The notes: generated by a model from the sequence alone, not told the origin. DNA of 60,323 bases from Aeromicrobium sp. (GCF_014378035.1 NZ_JACMOM010000195.1:1-60323); one strand, 5' to 3'; numbered from the stretch's first letter, positions 37,593 to 45,857 are shown. Translations and numbers: made by a program.

Positions 37593-38495
37593 TCATGAAG
37601 TCGTCCGGATCCAGACGTGGCCGTCTTCGACACGAAGGGGCAGCTGGTCGAGCTGGGCGCCGGGCAGCGTCTGGCACTCGCCGCTGAGCGCGTCGAAGCA
37701 GTAGCCGTGCCACGAACACGTCAGGGTGCCACGCTCGACGTCGATGTCGGCGTCGTCGAGGGTGTTGCCGAGGTGTGCACAGGCGTTGACGAAGGCCGAC
37801 AGCTGACCACTGATGTTGACCACGACGGCTTCGACCGAGGGCCCGTCCTGCGGCACGACGTCGACCGGCACGATGCTGCCGAGCGCGAACGAGTCGAGGG
37901 CCAACGTCTTTGCCCACCCCGGATCGAGCTCGCCCGGCCGCTTGCCGAACTCCGACAGGGGAATGAGCGTCGGGCCGGGCTCGTTGGGCAGCACCTCGAC
38001 GGCGGAGACCCCGGGAACCTCAGCCACCAGCGCCTGCTCGACGCCGTTACGCATCGTCACGGCCGACATCGAGCAGCCGTTGCACGCGCCGGAGAGACGG
38101 ACGTACGCGGTGCCGTCCTCGATGCGGACGAGCTCGACGTCGCCGCCGTGCGACTGCAGCATGGGACGGACGGATTCGAGCACCGTCGCCGCATGGGACA
38201 TCGGGTCGGGGCGGATGAGTCCGTGCATCAGCAGGACCATGCGCAGGCGCGGCTCGTCGACCAGGTCGAAGAGAAGCTCCTTGCCACGCGGGTCGTCGCG
38301 GAGCCCCCTGATCAGGTGCACCAGTGCCGCCCGGTGCAGGTCGTCTCCGGCGGACCTGAGGTCTTCGGCGACCTGCTTCGGCAACGGGTCGAGGTCGACG
38401 AGCCGGCTGGTCGCTTGGTCGAGCACCTCGGCCAGGTCCTCCACCGAACGGTCCTCCGGAAGCGTCACCGCAGTGCTGTCGGCAAGCTGGGTCAT
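37593..38495 (-). CDS. NifU-domain/Rieske fusion iron-sulfur protein
   Basis: 300-aa two-cluster protein. Residues 1-95 are helical and unassigned. Residues 103-170 match the NifU C-terminal domain, with Cys138 and Cys141 in SGACNGCSMS. Residues 200-297 form a Rieske-type domain with Cys239, His241, Cys260 and His263 (NACAHLGNTL, CSWHGYCF). It has no membrane anchor. In mycobacteria a putative iron-sulfur protein (HhyE/HucE) encoded with the uptake hydrogenases is needed for H2 oxidation. This is the likely counterpart, either relaying electrons towards menaquinone or helping cluster assembly. The ATG overlaps the stop of the TPR gene. Confidence 0.85.
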   Translation of the reverse strand: MTQLADSTAVTLPEDRSVEDLAEVLDQATSRLVDLDPLPKQVAEDLRSAGDDLHRAALVHLIRGLRDDPRGKELLFDLVDEPRLRMVLLMHGLIRPDPMSHAATVLESVRPMLQSHGGDVELVRIEDGTAYVRLSGACNGCSMSAVTMRNGVEQALVAEVPGVSAVEVLPNEPGPTLIPLSEFGKRPGELDPGWAKTLALDSFALGSIVPVDVVPQDGPSVEAVVVNISGQLSAFVNACAHLGNTLDDADIDVERGTLTCSWHGYCFDALSGECQTLPGAQLDQLPLRVEDGHVWIRTTS

Positions 38496-39736
38496 GTCGT
38501 CACCCTGTCGGCTGCGTCGTCTCGCTCGGGGACCATCGCCTTGGCGATCTCGTCGAGGACCGATCGGACCATCATCACCGAGTCATGGTCAAGCTGCTCC
38601 TCGAACAGGAAGCGGGCCTCGACCAGCTTGGACTTCGCGTGGTCGAAGATGCCGAGGTGCGCCAGCGCGTTGCCTTGGTTGGTCAGCAACCGGGCTCGAC
38701 CGATCGGGTCGTCGTGGCGGTCGCGCAGCTCGAGGACCTCCTCGTACTTCTCGATCGCCTCGACGACGTTGTCACCCTGGTGCGCCGAAGGGGTGTAGAT
38801 CAGGGCGTTCGCGAGGTTGATCGTGGCGCTCGACCACTCGGCTGGGTAGTCCTCGCGGGTGAACACCTCCAGCGCCGAACGAAGCGACTGCACGGCGATG
38901 CCGCTGCGGAGCTGGTCGCTTGCCTCGATCATGGGCGCCGTCAGGTAGGCGGTGGCGAGGTTGAGGTGCGTGGACGCCCACAGGTGGGGCGCGGTGTGCT
39001 CGGTGACGAGCCGCAGGATCAGGTGGTAGTGCACGACGGCCTCGCTGAGCGGCATGCCCTTGGCAGCCGCGATCTGGTGCAGCATCGACGCAAGATGGTA
39101 GTGCAGCTCAGCACGACCGACGGCCAGGTCGGTGCCCTCCAACATCGTCACGGCTCGAGTCAGATCGGCGATCGCCCGCTCCTGGTCGAGCTCGTGCTCG
39201 TGGGTCAGGACACCGGCGTTGCCGAGGATGATCGCGGAGAGCGGGGCGCTCGACAGCCCGGCCACCTCCGCCGCGGAGCGCAAGAGGTCGACAGCTTCGG
39301 CCACTGACCCCTCACCGAGGAGACCGCTCGCACGGGTGGCCAGCACGATGGCCTCGATCTCCTGGTCCGCGCCTCCCACGACGGGAGGGTCGTCGGTCAG
39401 GCCGACGGAGTAGCGCACGACATCGACCAACGGAGCGATCTCGGGCGGCAGGTCTGCCCGCAGCTCATCGGCGTCGACACCCTCGGGTGCGAGCACGAAA
39501 CGGTTGAACCGGTCGACGACGTCGGTGCCGGCGAACTCGGCCACCGCCTCGTCTGTGCGCCCGGCGTGGGCAAGCTCATGGCCTCGAAGGGCGGAGGGCC
39601 AGGCCGACGGCACCCTGCCGGCGACCAAGGCGTCACGCGCCGAGTCGACCGCAGGATCGTCCGACGTGGCAATCAACAGGAACCCGGCCGGGAGCGGGAA
39701 AGCCCCGATCGCCTGTGGCCGCCTCATACGCTCCAT
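38492..39736 (-). CDS. TPR-like helical-repeat protein of the hydrogenase operon
   Basis: Soluble protein of 414 aa made of paired amphipathic helices. Conserved-looking repeats include ELHYHLASMLHQIAAAKGMP (near residue 205), SSATINLANALIYTPSAHQG (near 305) and RARLLTNQGNALAHLGIFDH (near 347). TPR-type arrays hold partner proteins. Within this operon it most likely binds the hydrogenase or the NifU-Rieske protein, which is inference from position. The first 100 residues are of unknown fold. Confidence 0.75.
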   Translation of the reverse strand: MERMRRPQAIGAFPLPAGFLLIATSDDPAVDSARDALVAGRVPSAWPSALRGHELAHAGRTDEAVAEFAGTDVVDRFNRFVLAPEGVDADELRADLPPEIAPLVDVVRYSVGLTDDPPVVGGADQEIEAIVLATRASGLLGEGSVAEAVDLLRSAAEVAGLSSAPLSAIILGNAGVLTHEHELDQERAIADLTRAVTMLEGTDLAVGRAELHYHLASMLHQIAAAKGMPLSEAVVHYHLILRLVTEHTAPHLWASTHLNLATAYLTAPMIEASDQLRSGIAVQSLRSALEVFTREDYPAEWSSATINLANALIYTPSAHQGDNVVEAIEKYEEVLELRDRHDDPIGRARLLTNQGNALAHLGIFDHAKSKLVEARFLFEEQLDHDSVMMVRSVLDEIAKAMVPERDDAADRVTT

Positions 39737-39748
39737 GGACTATTCCTC

Positions 39749-39940
39749 TCAACCGTTGTGGGGTCCTGCGATGTCCCGATCTGCCGCCCGCCGAATCAGA
39801 TCGGCACTGATGCGGGCGAGCTTCTCGGTTCGATACGTGCTGATGCGGCGCCGCACCACTCCGTCGTCAGAGATGACGATGATGTCGACGGCCCACTGAC
39901 CGTTCTCCTTGATGATGACCGTCTCGACCTTGGCTGCCAT
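39749..39940 (-). CDS. 63-aa conserved-looking small protein in the hydrogenase operon
   Basis: Begins MAAKVETVIIKENGQWAVDI and continues with a two-strand hairpin-like pattern, then a basic helix (RTEKLARISADLIRRAAD). The ATG at 39940 is preceded by GAAGGAGGG on the minus strand, an excellent ribosome binding site. That is the main support that it is translated. It sits between the protease gene and the TPR gene in the same operon. I do not recognise a family. A small regulatory or assembly partner is possible. Confidence 0.7.
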   Translation of the reverse strand: MAAKVETVIIKENGQWAVDIIVISDDGVVRRRISTYRTEKLARISADLIRRAADRDIAGPHNG

Positions 39941-39959
39941 CGGCCCTCCTTCTGACGGC

Positions 39960-40802
39960 TCACGATGCCCCCCCGAGAGCCTTCTGTCGAGGGTCGGTGA
40001 TCTGCACGGCAAGGGCGCCCCTCTCCTCGTTCCAGGTCGCCACGTGATGGCCGACCGGAAGCTCGTCGTGCAGCACTTCACGCACGAGCATGCACCTGTC
40101 GCCCGCGGAACTGCGCTGCTTGAGCACATGACCACCGTTGGCCTGGCTCTGCAGCGGGATGAGGAACAGCTCGTCGCCCTCCAGCACCGCTCCGCAGACA
40201 TCAGCGGGGAAGAACCGGGCGGCCATCTCCGCCGTCAGCCTCAGATAGCCCTCGGCGGTGATCTCCACCTCGGGCTCGCGCACCGCCGGGAAGTAGTCGT
40301 CGCGGATCAGCACGGCAACCTTCTCCATCGACTCACGGACCACGTCACTGAGGGATTCGCCGGGCGTCAGGTTGGCTGCTTCGATCAGGTAGACCACGAC
40401 GTCGGTGGGGCAGTCCGGTCCGAGAAGCCATCGGGAGAAGGCGATGGCGTGGTCCCAACGGAACGAGTGCGTGTGCAGACCGGTGAGCTCGGGGACGTCC
40501 TCGATCTCCGAACCCGGAACCTGGTAGATCGTCCCGGGTTCGACCCCCGTGGAGGACGCGTCGATGATGACGACACGCTTGGCGCCGCGCATCTGGAACG
40601 CGACGTCCATGCCCGCAGTGCCGCCGTCGACGAGCCGGACGCCGTCGGGCACGCCCTGCTCCCAGAGCCGCCGGATGAGGATCGGGCCCACAGCGTCGTC
40701 GCAGCGCAGGATGTTGCCACACCCGATGACCAACGTGTCGCACGCCAGTGGCGCGTACCCGTCGTCGAGGAGCTCATGATTTGCGACCGGCCCGGAAGAC
40801 AT
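39960..40802 (-). CDS. Hydrogenase maturation protease (HyaD/HybD-like) with extra C-terminal domain
   Basis: Protein of 280 aa. Residues 20-175 are the nickel-dependent endopeptidase fold with VIGCGNILRCDDAVGPILI near residue 25, a metal-binding Asp in VDGGTAGMDVAF and a His-rich segment GLHTHSFRWDHA near 110. These enzymes cut the C-terminal peptide of the hydrogenase large subunit after nickel insertion. Residues 176-280 are an added domain (RLTAEMAARFFPADVCGAVL onward) not present in HybD. It starts 7 bases after hhyL, whose product is its expected substrate. Confidence 0.87.
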   Translation of the reverse strand: MSSGPVANHELLDDGYAPLACDTLVIGCGNILRCDDAVGPILIRRLWEQGVPDGVRLVDGGTAGMDVAFQMRGAKRVVIIDASSTGVEPGTIYQVPGSEIEDVPELTGLHTHSFRWDHAIAFSRWLLGPDCPTDVVVYLIEAANLTPGESLSDVVRESMEKVAVLIRDDYFPAVREPEVEITAEGYLRLTAEMAARFFPADVCGAVLEGDELFLIPLQSQANGGHVLKQRSSAGDRCMLVREVLHDELPVGHHVATWNEERGALAVQITDPRQKALGGAS

Positions 40803-40809
40803 CGTCGTG

Positions 40810-42417
40810 TCAGACCATTCCGTTGATGACGAACTTGCTCAGCTCTTTGCCGGACTTGCCGTCGTAGGCGTGCACCGTGCACACCAGGCAGGAATCGAAG
40901 CTGCGCGCCACGTGACCAATCTCCACTGGATCGTTCTGGTCCTGGATCGGCGATCCGACGAGCGCCTGCTCCATCGGGCCGAGGGTGTCCGCAGAGTCAC
41001 GGGGCCCGATGTTCCAGGCTGTCGGTGTGACGACCTGGTAGTTGGCGATCTTGTTGTCCTCGATGACGATCCAGTCGGACAGTGAGCCGCGCGCCGCCTC
41101 GGTGGAACCGAAACCCTTGCCCGAAGCGTGCTCGACCGGTTTGTCGTAGAACGATCCGTGCAGGTCGATCTCGCTGAGCCACTTCATGATCCAGTTGAGG
41201 TACTTCGGCGCTTCGTGCATGCGGGCCATCTGGCGGACGAACACCGACGGTCCGAGGTTTTCGATCATGTCCACGAACAGCGGGTCGTAGTCCTGGTGAC
41301 CCGCAGCATCGGGTGCTCCCGCGGCGACGCGACGGGCCAGGGGTCCGGCCTCCAGAGGCACGTAGCCCAATCCCTCGACGTTGTAGCGCGGCGACTTGGC
41401 CCAGCTGTACTTCTCCTGCTTGCGGCCGTCGAGCGGGTCGATCGGCTTGGTCTCGCCCTCCCACGGGTGCCGCGTGCCGGTGCCCTCGTAGAAGGAGTGC
41501 GACACGTCCTCGCTGACCCGCATGTGGTCGAACTCGGAGAACTGCCCGTTGGCGTAGATGCCCGAGCGGTTGATCAGCGCTGCGTTGCGGCCGTCGATCG
41601 TCGGGTTCTCGTAGAGCTCGGGCTCGAAGTAGGTGCCGGTCGCGATGAAGTTGCCGGCTCCTGCACCGTACTTGTCCAGACCGATGTCGAGGCAGTAGCG
41701 GATGAAGAACCCGCAGTCGCTCTCGCGCTGCGACTCGTTCTCCTCGACCCACGCCTGCATGTCGTCCCAGCTCTTGACCTCCAGCCAACGCTCGATGGAG
41801 CAGCCGAGCCATTCTTTCTCGAGCCAGTTGTCCTTCCAGTGGTTCAAGATCGCGTAGGCGCGGGTGATGTCGGTCAGGCTCGGGGCGCTCATCACGCCAC
41901 CGGGCACCATGAAGCTGGAGTGCGGCCACTGTCCACCGAACAGGGCGTAGACCTCGACCGGTTTGTTCGAGAGAACGACGCCCTTCTGGTAGGCGGTGCC
42001 CACGTAGGGAGCGAAGCGGCGAACGGCCTCGTCATACATGGGGGACTTGGCGTAGATCTTGTTGGTGAGGTCGACCGCGAAGAGTGCGTAGAAGTAGCGC
42101 GGGATCGACTGCAGCGTCTCGCATGCCTGCGCGATGTTGCGGATCAGGGTCGCGTTCTGCGGCACGTGGGTGCTCCACGCCGTGTCGAGCGCATAGCAGG
42201 CCTTGTACAGGTGGCTGCCGCCACAGATGCCGCAGATGCGCGGAGTCACGATCAGGCCGGCCTGCGGGTCCTTGCCTTGCAGGATGATCTCGAAGCCACG
42301 AAACATCGCCGCCTCGGTCCAGGCGGACGTCACGACTCCGTCCGTGATGGTCACGCGGACGTCGAGATCTCCCTCGACGCGTCCTAGCGGGCTGACGAAC
42401 AGATCTACCGAAGACAT
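40810..42417 (-). CDS. hhyL: [NiFe]-hydrogenase large subunit, group 1h-type
   Basis: Catalytic subunit of 535 aa. The nickel ligands are Cys62 and Cys65 in PRICGICGGSH, and Cys510 and Cys513 in DSCLVCTVH. Maturation should cleave after His516, removing a 19-residue tail (AYDGKSGKELSKFVINGMV). The RICGICGGSH and DSCLVCTVH motifs and the cluster content fit the high-affinity, oxygen-tolerant actinobacterial group 1h (formerly group 5), which oxidises atmospheric H2 for energy during starvation. It pairs with HhyS upstream. Exact subgroup needs a phylogeny. Confidence 0.95.
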   Translation of the reverse strand: MSSVDLFVSPLGRVEGDLDVRVTITDGVVTSAWTEAAMFRGFEIILQGKDPQAGLIVTPRICGICGGSHLYKACYALDTAWSTHVPQNATLIRNIAQACETLQSIPRYFYALFAVDLTNKIYAKSPMYDEAVRRFAPYVGTAYQKGVVLSNKPVEVYALFGGQWPHSSFMVPGGVMSAPSLTDITRAYAILNHWKDNWLEKEWLGCSIERWLEVKSWDDMQAWVEENESQRESDCGFFIRYCLDIGLDKYGAGAGNFIATGTYFEPELYENPTIDGRNAALINRSGIYANGQFSEFDHMRVSEDVSHSFYEGTGTRHPWEGETKPIDPLDGRKQEKYSWAKSPRYNVEGLGYVPLEAGPLARRVAAGAPDAAGHQDYDPLFVDMIENLGPSVFVRQMARMHEAPKYLNWIMKWLSEIDLHGSFYDKPVEHASGKGFGSTEAARGSLSDWIVIEDNKIANYQVVTPTAWNIGPRDSADTLGPMEQALVGSPIQDQNDPVEIGHVARSFDSCLVCTVHAYDGKSGKELSKFVINGMV

Positions 42418-42478
42418 GGAACCGACCTTTCAATGTCGGGAAGGGAGCTGGTGGTGCAGGACGTGGGCACGTTCATGG

Positions 42479-43450
42479 TCAGACGACGAACATGTCTTCC
42501 TTGGACCACTGCGGCGCAGCGATCCGTGCGGCGGCAGCATGGGCCATGTAGGTGAGGTGATCGGCACCCTCGGGGATCTCCTTGGGGATGACACCCGAGA
42601 CCTTCTGGGTCTTGAACACCGTGCCCTGCGCGAGGTCGAAGAAGGGGAACTCCGGCTCGGTGCATCCCAGACACGGCATTCCCGCCCGGGTCTTGGAGGA
42701 TTGCCGGTTCCACAGGATGCGGTTGCACGGTGAATGCGTCATCGGGCCTCGGCAGCCGAACTCATAGAACAAGCAGCCCGTGCGCGTTCCCTCACCGAAG
42801 GAGGTCGTGGACTGCTTGTACTCAAAGAACTGCACACGGGTGCAACCGGTCTGCGTGAACGTCTTGAAGAATGTCTCCGGACGCTGGAGATCATCCAGTG
42901 CGATGTCCCCCGTGCGACCGGTCGCGAGCGCCACCAGGATTTGGGTGATCCAGTCCGGGTGCGCCGGGCAACCAGGGATGTTGATGACAGGGAGACCGGC
43001 CTTGGACGTGAAGTCAGCGCCGAGGAACCCACCCTTCGCGCGCTTGTGAAACTGCAAACCGGTCGAGCCCGAGGGGTTCGGCTCCATCGCCGGTATGCCA
43101 CCCCACGCCGCACAGTCACCGATCGCGACCACGATCGACGCGGCGTTGGCCAGCTCGATGACCCAGTCCTTCATGGGGCGGTCGGCGAACATGTCATAGC
43201 GCCCGGACCCGTCCGGCGCCTCGATGACGGTGCCTTCGAAGACGAAGATGTCGAGCTGCTGCTCGCCGCTGACACAGTCGTAGAAGATCTTCTGCGCCTG
43301 GGCGCCGAGCTCCAGGCCAAGGGACGGGTGCCACAAGAGCTCGAGGCCGAAATCGACGATCAGGTCCACGACGCTGGGCTCCTCGGCATTGAGGAAGGAC
43401 ATCGTGTTACCGGAACAGGCTCCTCCTTGGAGCCACAGAACTGACGACAT
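42479..43450 (-). CDS. hhyS: [NiFe]-hydrogenase small subunit, group 1h-type
   Basis: Electron-transfer subunit of 323 aa. It starts MSSVLWLQGGACSGNTMSFL with no Tat signal, so the enzyme faces the cytoplasm. The usual first motif CxGC is CxGN here (Cys12, Asn15). In group 1h enzymes the proximal cluster uses three Cys and one Asp, which fits. Other candidate ligands are Cys113, Cys161, Cys226, Cys233, Cys242, Cys260 and Cys263, plus His239 (MTHSPC). It carries electrons from the NiFe site to the partner chain. 61 bp separate it from hhyL. Confidence 0.95.
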   Translation of the reverse strand: MSSVLWLQGGACSGNTMSFLNAEEPSVVDLIVDFGLELLWHPSLGLELGAQAQKIFYDCVSGEQQLDIFVFEGTVIEAPDGSGRYDMFADRPMKDWVIELANAASIVVAIGDCAAWGGIPAMEPNPSGSTGLQFHKRAKGGFLGADFTSKAGLPVINIPGCPAHPDWITQILVALATGRTGDIALDDLQRPETFFKTFTQTGCTRVQFFEYKQSTTSFGEGTRTGCLFYEFGCRGPMTHSPCNRILWNRQSSKTRAGMPCLGCTEPEFPFFDLAQGTVFKTQKVSGVIPKEIPEGADHLTYMAHAAAARIAAPQWSKEDMFVV

Positions 43451-43466
43451 GTGTTGTCTCTTCTCT

Positions 43467-44006
43467 CTACGCGGTGCCGGAGTGGGAGTTGAGCTCAGAG
43501 CCGATTGACTTGAGCAACGTCAGGGTGAACCCAAGTCCCCGACTGACGTCTGGATCCTTGAGCTGGCGAAGAAGGCTGAGAGGCCCACCGACCTGGACCG
43601 GAGGCGCAGACAGGCCATCGGCGACGCCCTTCGTGACGACACCGAGCCGCTCGACCGTCTCCGGCTGCGCGATCGAGGAGACCAGCGAGTCAAGAAGACC
43701 CGAATCGACCATCCGGGACAGCGTGGGGAGAGCCGACGAGAGCTTGACCAAGCTCGAGACGACCTCGCGGGGATTGACACCGGTCGCGTCCGGCGAGTCG
43801 AGCATCTCGCGAAGCTCGCCGAAGCTGCTGGCCATCTCGTCGCCGATCAGCTCGCTGCGACTGAGGAACCCGTCAAGCCCGACCACCAGGATCGCCAACA
43901 AGTCAGCGTGCTCCAGCAGAGAACTCAGTGCCTCCGCAACCGCCGGGTCGTCGAGCTGGCTCCTGAGCGCCGCGGCTGGCTCTACGGCCGTGGTAACTGT
44001 CGTCAT
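43467..44006 (-). CDS. DUF1641-family protein, first gene of the hydrogenase operon
   Basis: Helical protein of 179 aa without cofactor motifs. LREMLDSPDATGVNPREVVS near residue 65, SALPTLSRMVDSGLLDSLVS near 90 and the C-terminal LLRQLKDPDVSRGLGFTLTL match the DUF1641 pattern. Such proteins accompany group 1h hydrogenases and some formate dehydrogenases. One proposal is membrane or quinone attachment, but the function is not settled. It begins 16 bases before hhyS and so is the promoter-proximal gene. GGGAC upstream is a weak ribosome binding site. Confidence 0.82.
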   Translation of the reverse strand: MTTVTTAVEPAAALRSQLDDPAVAEALSSLLEHADLLAILVVGLDGFLSRSELIGDEMASSFGELREMLDSPDATGVNPREVVSSLVKLSSALPTLSRMVDSGLLDSLVSSIAQPETVERLGVVTKGVADGLSAPPVQVGGPLSLLRQLKDPDVSRGLGFTLTLLKSIGSELNSHSGTA

Positions 44007-44109
44007 GTGTTCTGGGTCCCTTTCGCTCTAGTGTGAGGTAGGTCGCATTGAGAGAAACACGTATGCGCGCAGGGGGCTATCGCCTCGACGCAGTCGCTAT
44101 CACGATTGC

Positions 44110-44121
44110 GCAACATGTTGC
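44110..44121. promoter_or_regulatory. Palindrome between the hydrogenase operon and the AraC gene
   Basis: GCAACATGTTGC is a perfect 12-bp palindrome in the 184-bp space between the divergent starts at 44006 and 44191. Its place makes it a candidate operator for the neighbouring regulator or another factor. It lies 70 bp from the AraC start and about 105 bp from the hydrogenase operon start. AraC proteins more often bind direct repeats, so the link is uncertain. Confidence 0.4.
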
Positions 44122-44190
44122 TACGTGTACGCGGGCCGTGACCCTCGGTCGGGTGAGACTGTGATCGGTGTCGCAATCCGAGGAGGTCGT

Positions 44191-45246
44191 GTGTCCCGCC
44201 TGGCCAAGCACGGTCTGAGTGACGGCCCCTTCGTCCGGCCGGCTCCTGACAGTCACATCCGCTCCCGTGGTGTGCCCACGGCGCTGACAGGCCACGAGGT
44301 TCTCAGCGGCGACGATCCCGCGAAGGTGTCGGCGCTGCTGGCCCGCTTGCTCGGCGCCAACCATCTCGTCATCCACCCGCCGACCGAAGGCTTCCACGCC
44401 ACCGTCAACGCGATCCGCCTGCGCGACGTGACGATGGCGTACCTGGATGTTCAGGCGGCGGTGACCTTCGACATCCCGGTCACCCACGACCTCTACAGCG
44501 TTCACATGCCGCTCAACGGCTCAGCCGAGTGCAGCTACAACGGCGTGCGAGTCGAGGCGAGCCCGTTCGAGGCGCTGGTCGTCAACCCCGGCACCGACCT
44601 CCAGATGACGATGCAGCCACAGTCACCGCAGCTCATCATCCGGATCGAGACCCGGGCCCTCCAGAGCCAGTTCGCCCGGATGCTCGGACACGGCATCGAC
44701 ACGGCCGTCGATTTCGCGCCGATCATGCCGCTCACATCCGGTGCGGCCAACCGCTGGCAGGGGGCTGTCCAGCTGCTCTCGAGCGAGGTCATGACCCCTG
44801 ACTCCCTCATCCAGCAGGGGGTGGGGGCGGGGCCACTCGAAGAGCTCATCATCTCCTCGCTGCTGTGGGTCCACGAGTCGACCCACCACCACGACCTCCT
44901 GGAGGCGTCCCACGCCGGCGGGCGCCGGGCGGTGCGACAGTCGGTCACCTTCATCGAGGAGAATCTTGCCAGCCCGCTCACGCTCGAGGACCTGGCCAGC
45001 CACGCGCACGTCAGCGTCCGGTCGATCCAGCAGGGCTTCCACGACGACCTCGGCACGACTCCCATGACCTACCTCCGCGATCGTCGTCTCGATCGCGCCA
45101 GGGGTGAGCTCTCGGACGCCATCCTCACCGACGGCATCTCCGTCACCCAGGTCGCCGAGCACTGGGGCTTTGGCCACCTGGGCAACTTCTCGTCCATGTA
45201 TCGCAAGCGGTTCGGCGAGACCCCGTCACAGACCCTCCGACGCTAG
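44191..45246 (+). CDS. AraC-family transcriptional regulator
   Basis: DNA-binding protein of 351 aa. Residues 25-205 resemble the AraC_binding_2 sensor domain (SVHMPLNGSAECSYNGVRVE near residue 110). Residues 240-351 hold the two-helix-turn-helix AraC domain with LEDLASHAHVSVRSIQQGFH and VTQVAEHWGFGHLGNFSSMY, ending GETPSQTLRR. I chose GTG 44191 because AGGAGG lies 4 bases upstream. The gene is divergent from the hydrogenase operon, so it may control it. The inducer is unknown. Confidence 0.88.
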   Translation: MSRLAKHGLSDGPFVRPAPDSHIRSRGVPTALTGHEVLSGDDPAKVSALLARLLGANHLVIHPPTEGFHATVNAIRLRDVTMAYLDVQAAVTFDIPVTHDLYSVHMPLNGSAECSYNGVRVEASPFEALVVNPGTDLQMTMQPQSPQLIIRIETRALQSQFARMLGHGIDTAVDFAPIMPLTSGAANRWQGAVQLLSSEVMTPDSLIQQGVGAGPLEELIISSLLWVHESTHHHDLLEASHAGGRRAVRQSVTFIEENLASPLTLEDLASHAHVSVRSIQQGFHDDLGTTPMTYLRDRRLDRARGELSDAILTDGISVTQVAEHWGFGHLGNFSSMYRKRFGETPSQTLRR

Positions 45247-45386
45247 AAGGCGCGCCGAGCGCGATGCCCCCTGTGCGGTTCGATCCGCTCGAGCGGTCCG
45301 GGGCCCGCGGTCGCGAGTAGAATCCGCGACTATGCGCGAGTACCCGACATCACGTTGCTCGGCACGACCGAGGGCGGAGCACAACG

Positions 45387-45857
45387 ATGCCTGACTCACC
45401 GCTGTCCGCGGCCAGGCCGGTCGCCGATCTGTCCTCCGCGTTGGCAGTTCTCCGCGAGAACGGCGGGCGGGTGTCGACCTCGCGCCGGGCCCTGCTCCAG
45501 GTGCTCTTCGATGCGACCAGCCCACTCTCCGTGGAACATCTCGCGGCCCAGGCGGTGCCGTCGCTCGATGTCCCGTCGACCTACCGGACGCTCGAGCGCC
45601 TCGAGGAGGTCGGCCTCGTGCGCCATGTCCACCTCGGACACGGGCCGGGCCTCTATGAGCTGACGCACCAGACCGAGCGTGAGTACGCGTGGTGCGAGTC
45701 GTGCGGCAAGGCTGCGTCGATCGAGCCCGACCGTCTCGACGCGGCAAGATCACTCATCGAGCAGAGCATCGGTTACCGGCCCCGGTTCGGCCACTTCCCC
45801 TTGGTGGGTCTGTGCGCCGACTGCCTGTCAGCGGGACGTCACGGCCACCACCACTGA
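45387..45857 (+). CDS. Fur-family metal-dependent regulator
   Basis: Protein of 156 aa. The winged helix spans residues 10-90 (DVPSTYRTLERLEEVGLVRH near 55) and the dimerisation domain follows. Two CxxC pairs (CESC near 103, CADC near 145) would bind structural zinc. The tail ends GRHGHHH. Family members sense Fe, Zn, Ni or peroxide. The metal is not readable here, but the place between the hydrogenase region and the quinone genes and the His tail make Ni or Zn plausible. GGGCGGAG precedes the ATG. Confidence 0.88.
   Translation: MPDSPLSAARPVADLSSALAVLRENGGRVSTSRRALLQVLFDATSPLSVEHLAAQAVPSLDVPSTYRTLERLEEVGLVRHVHLGHGPGLYELTHQTEREYAWCESCGKAASIEPDRLDAARSLIEQSIGYRPRFGHFPLVGLCADCLSAGRHGHHH

Noticed and set aside
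40810-42417. Large hydrogenase subunit as the missing NuoD of the second complex I
   Set aside because: HhyL keeps all four NiFe ligand cysteines, the protease cleavage site and its own small subunit, so it is a true hydrogenase, and it lies 27 kb from the nuo2 operon.
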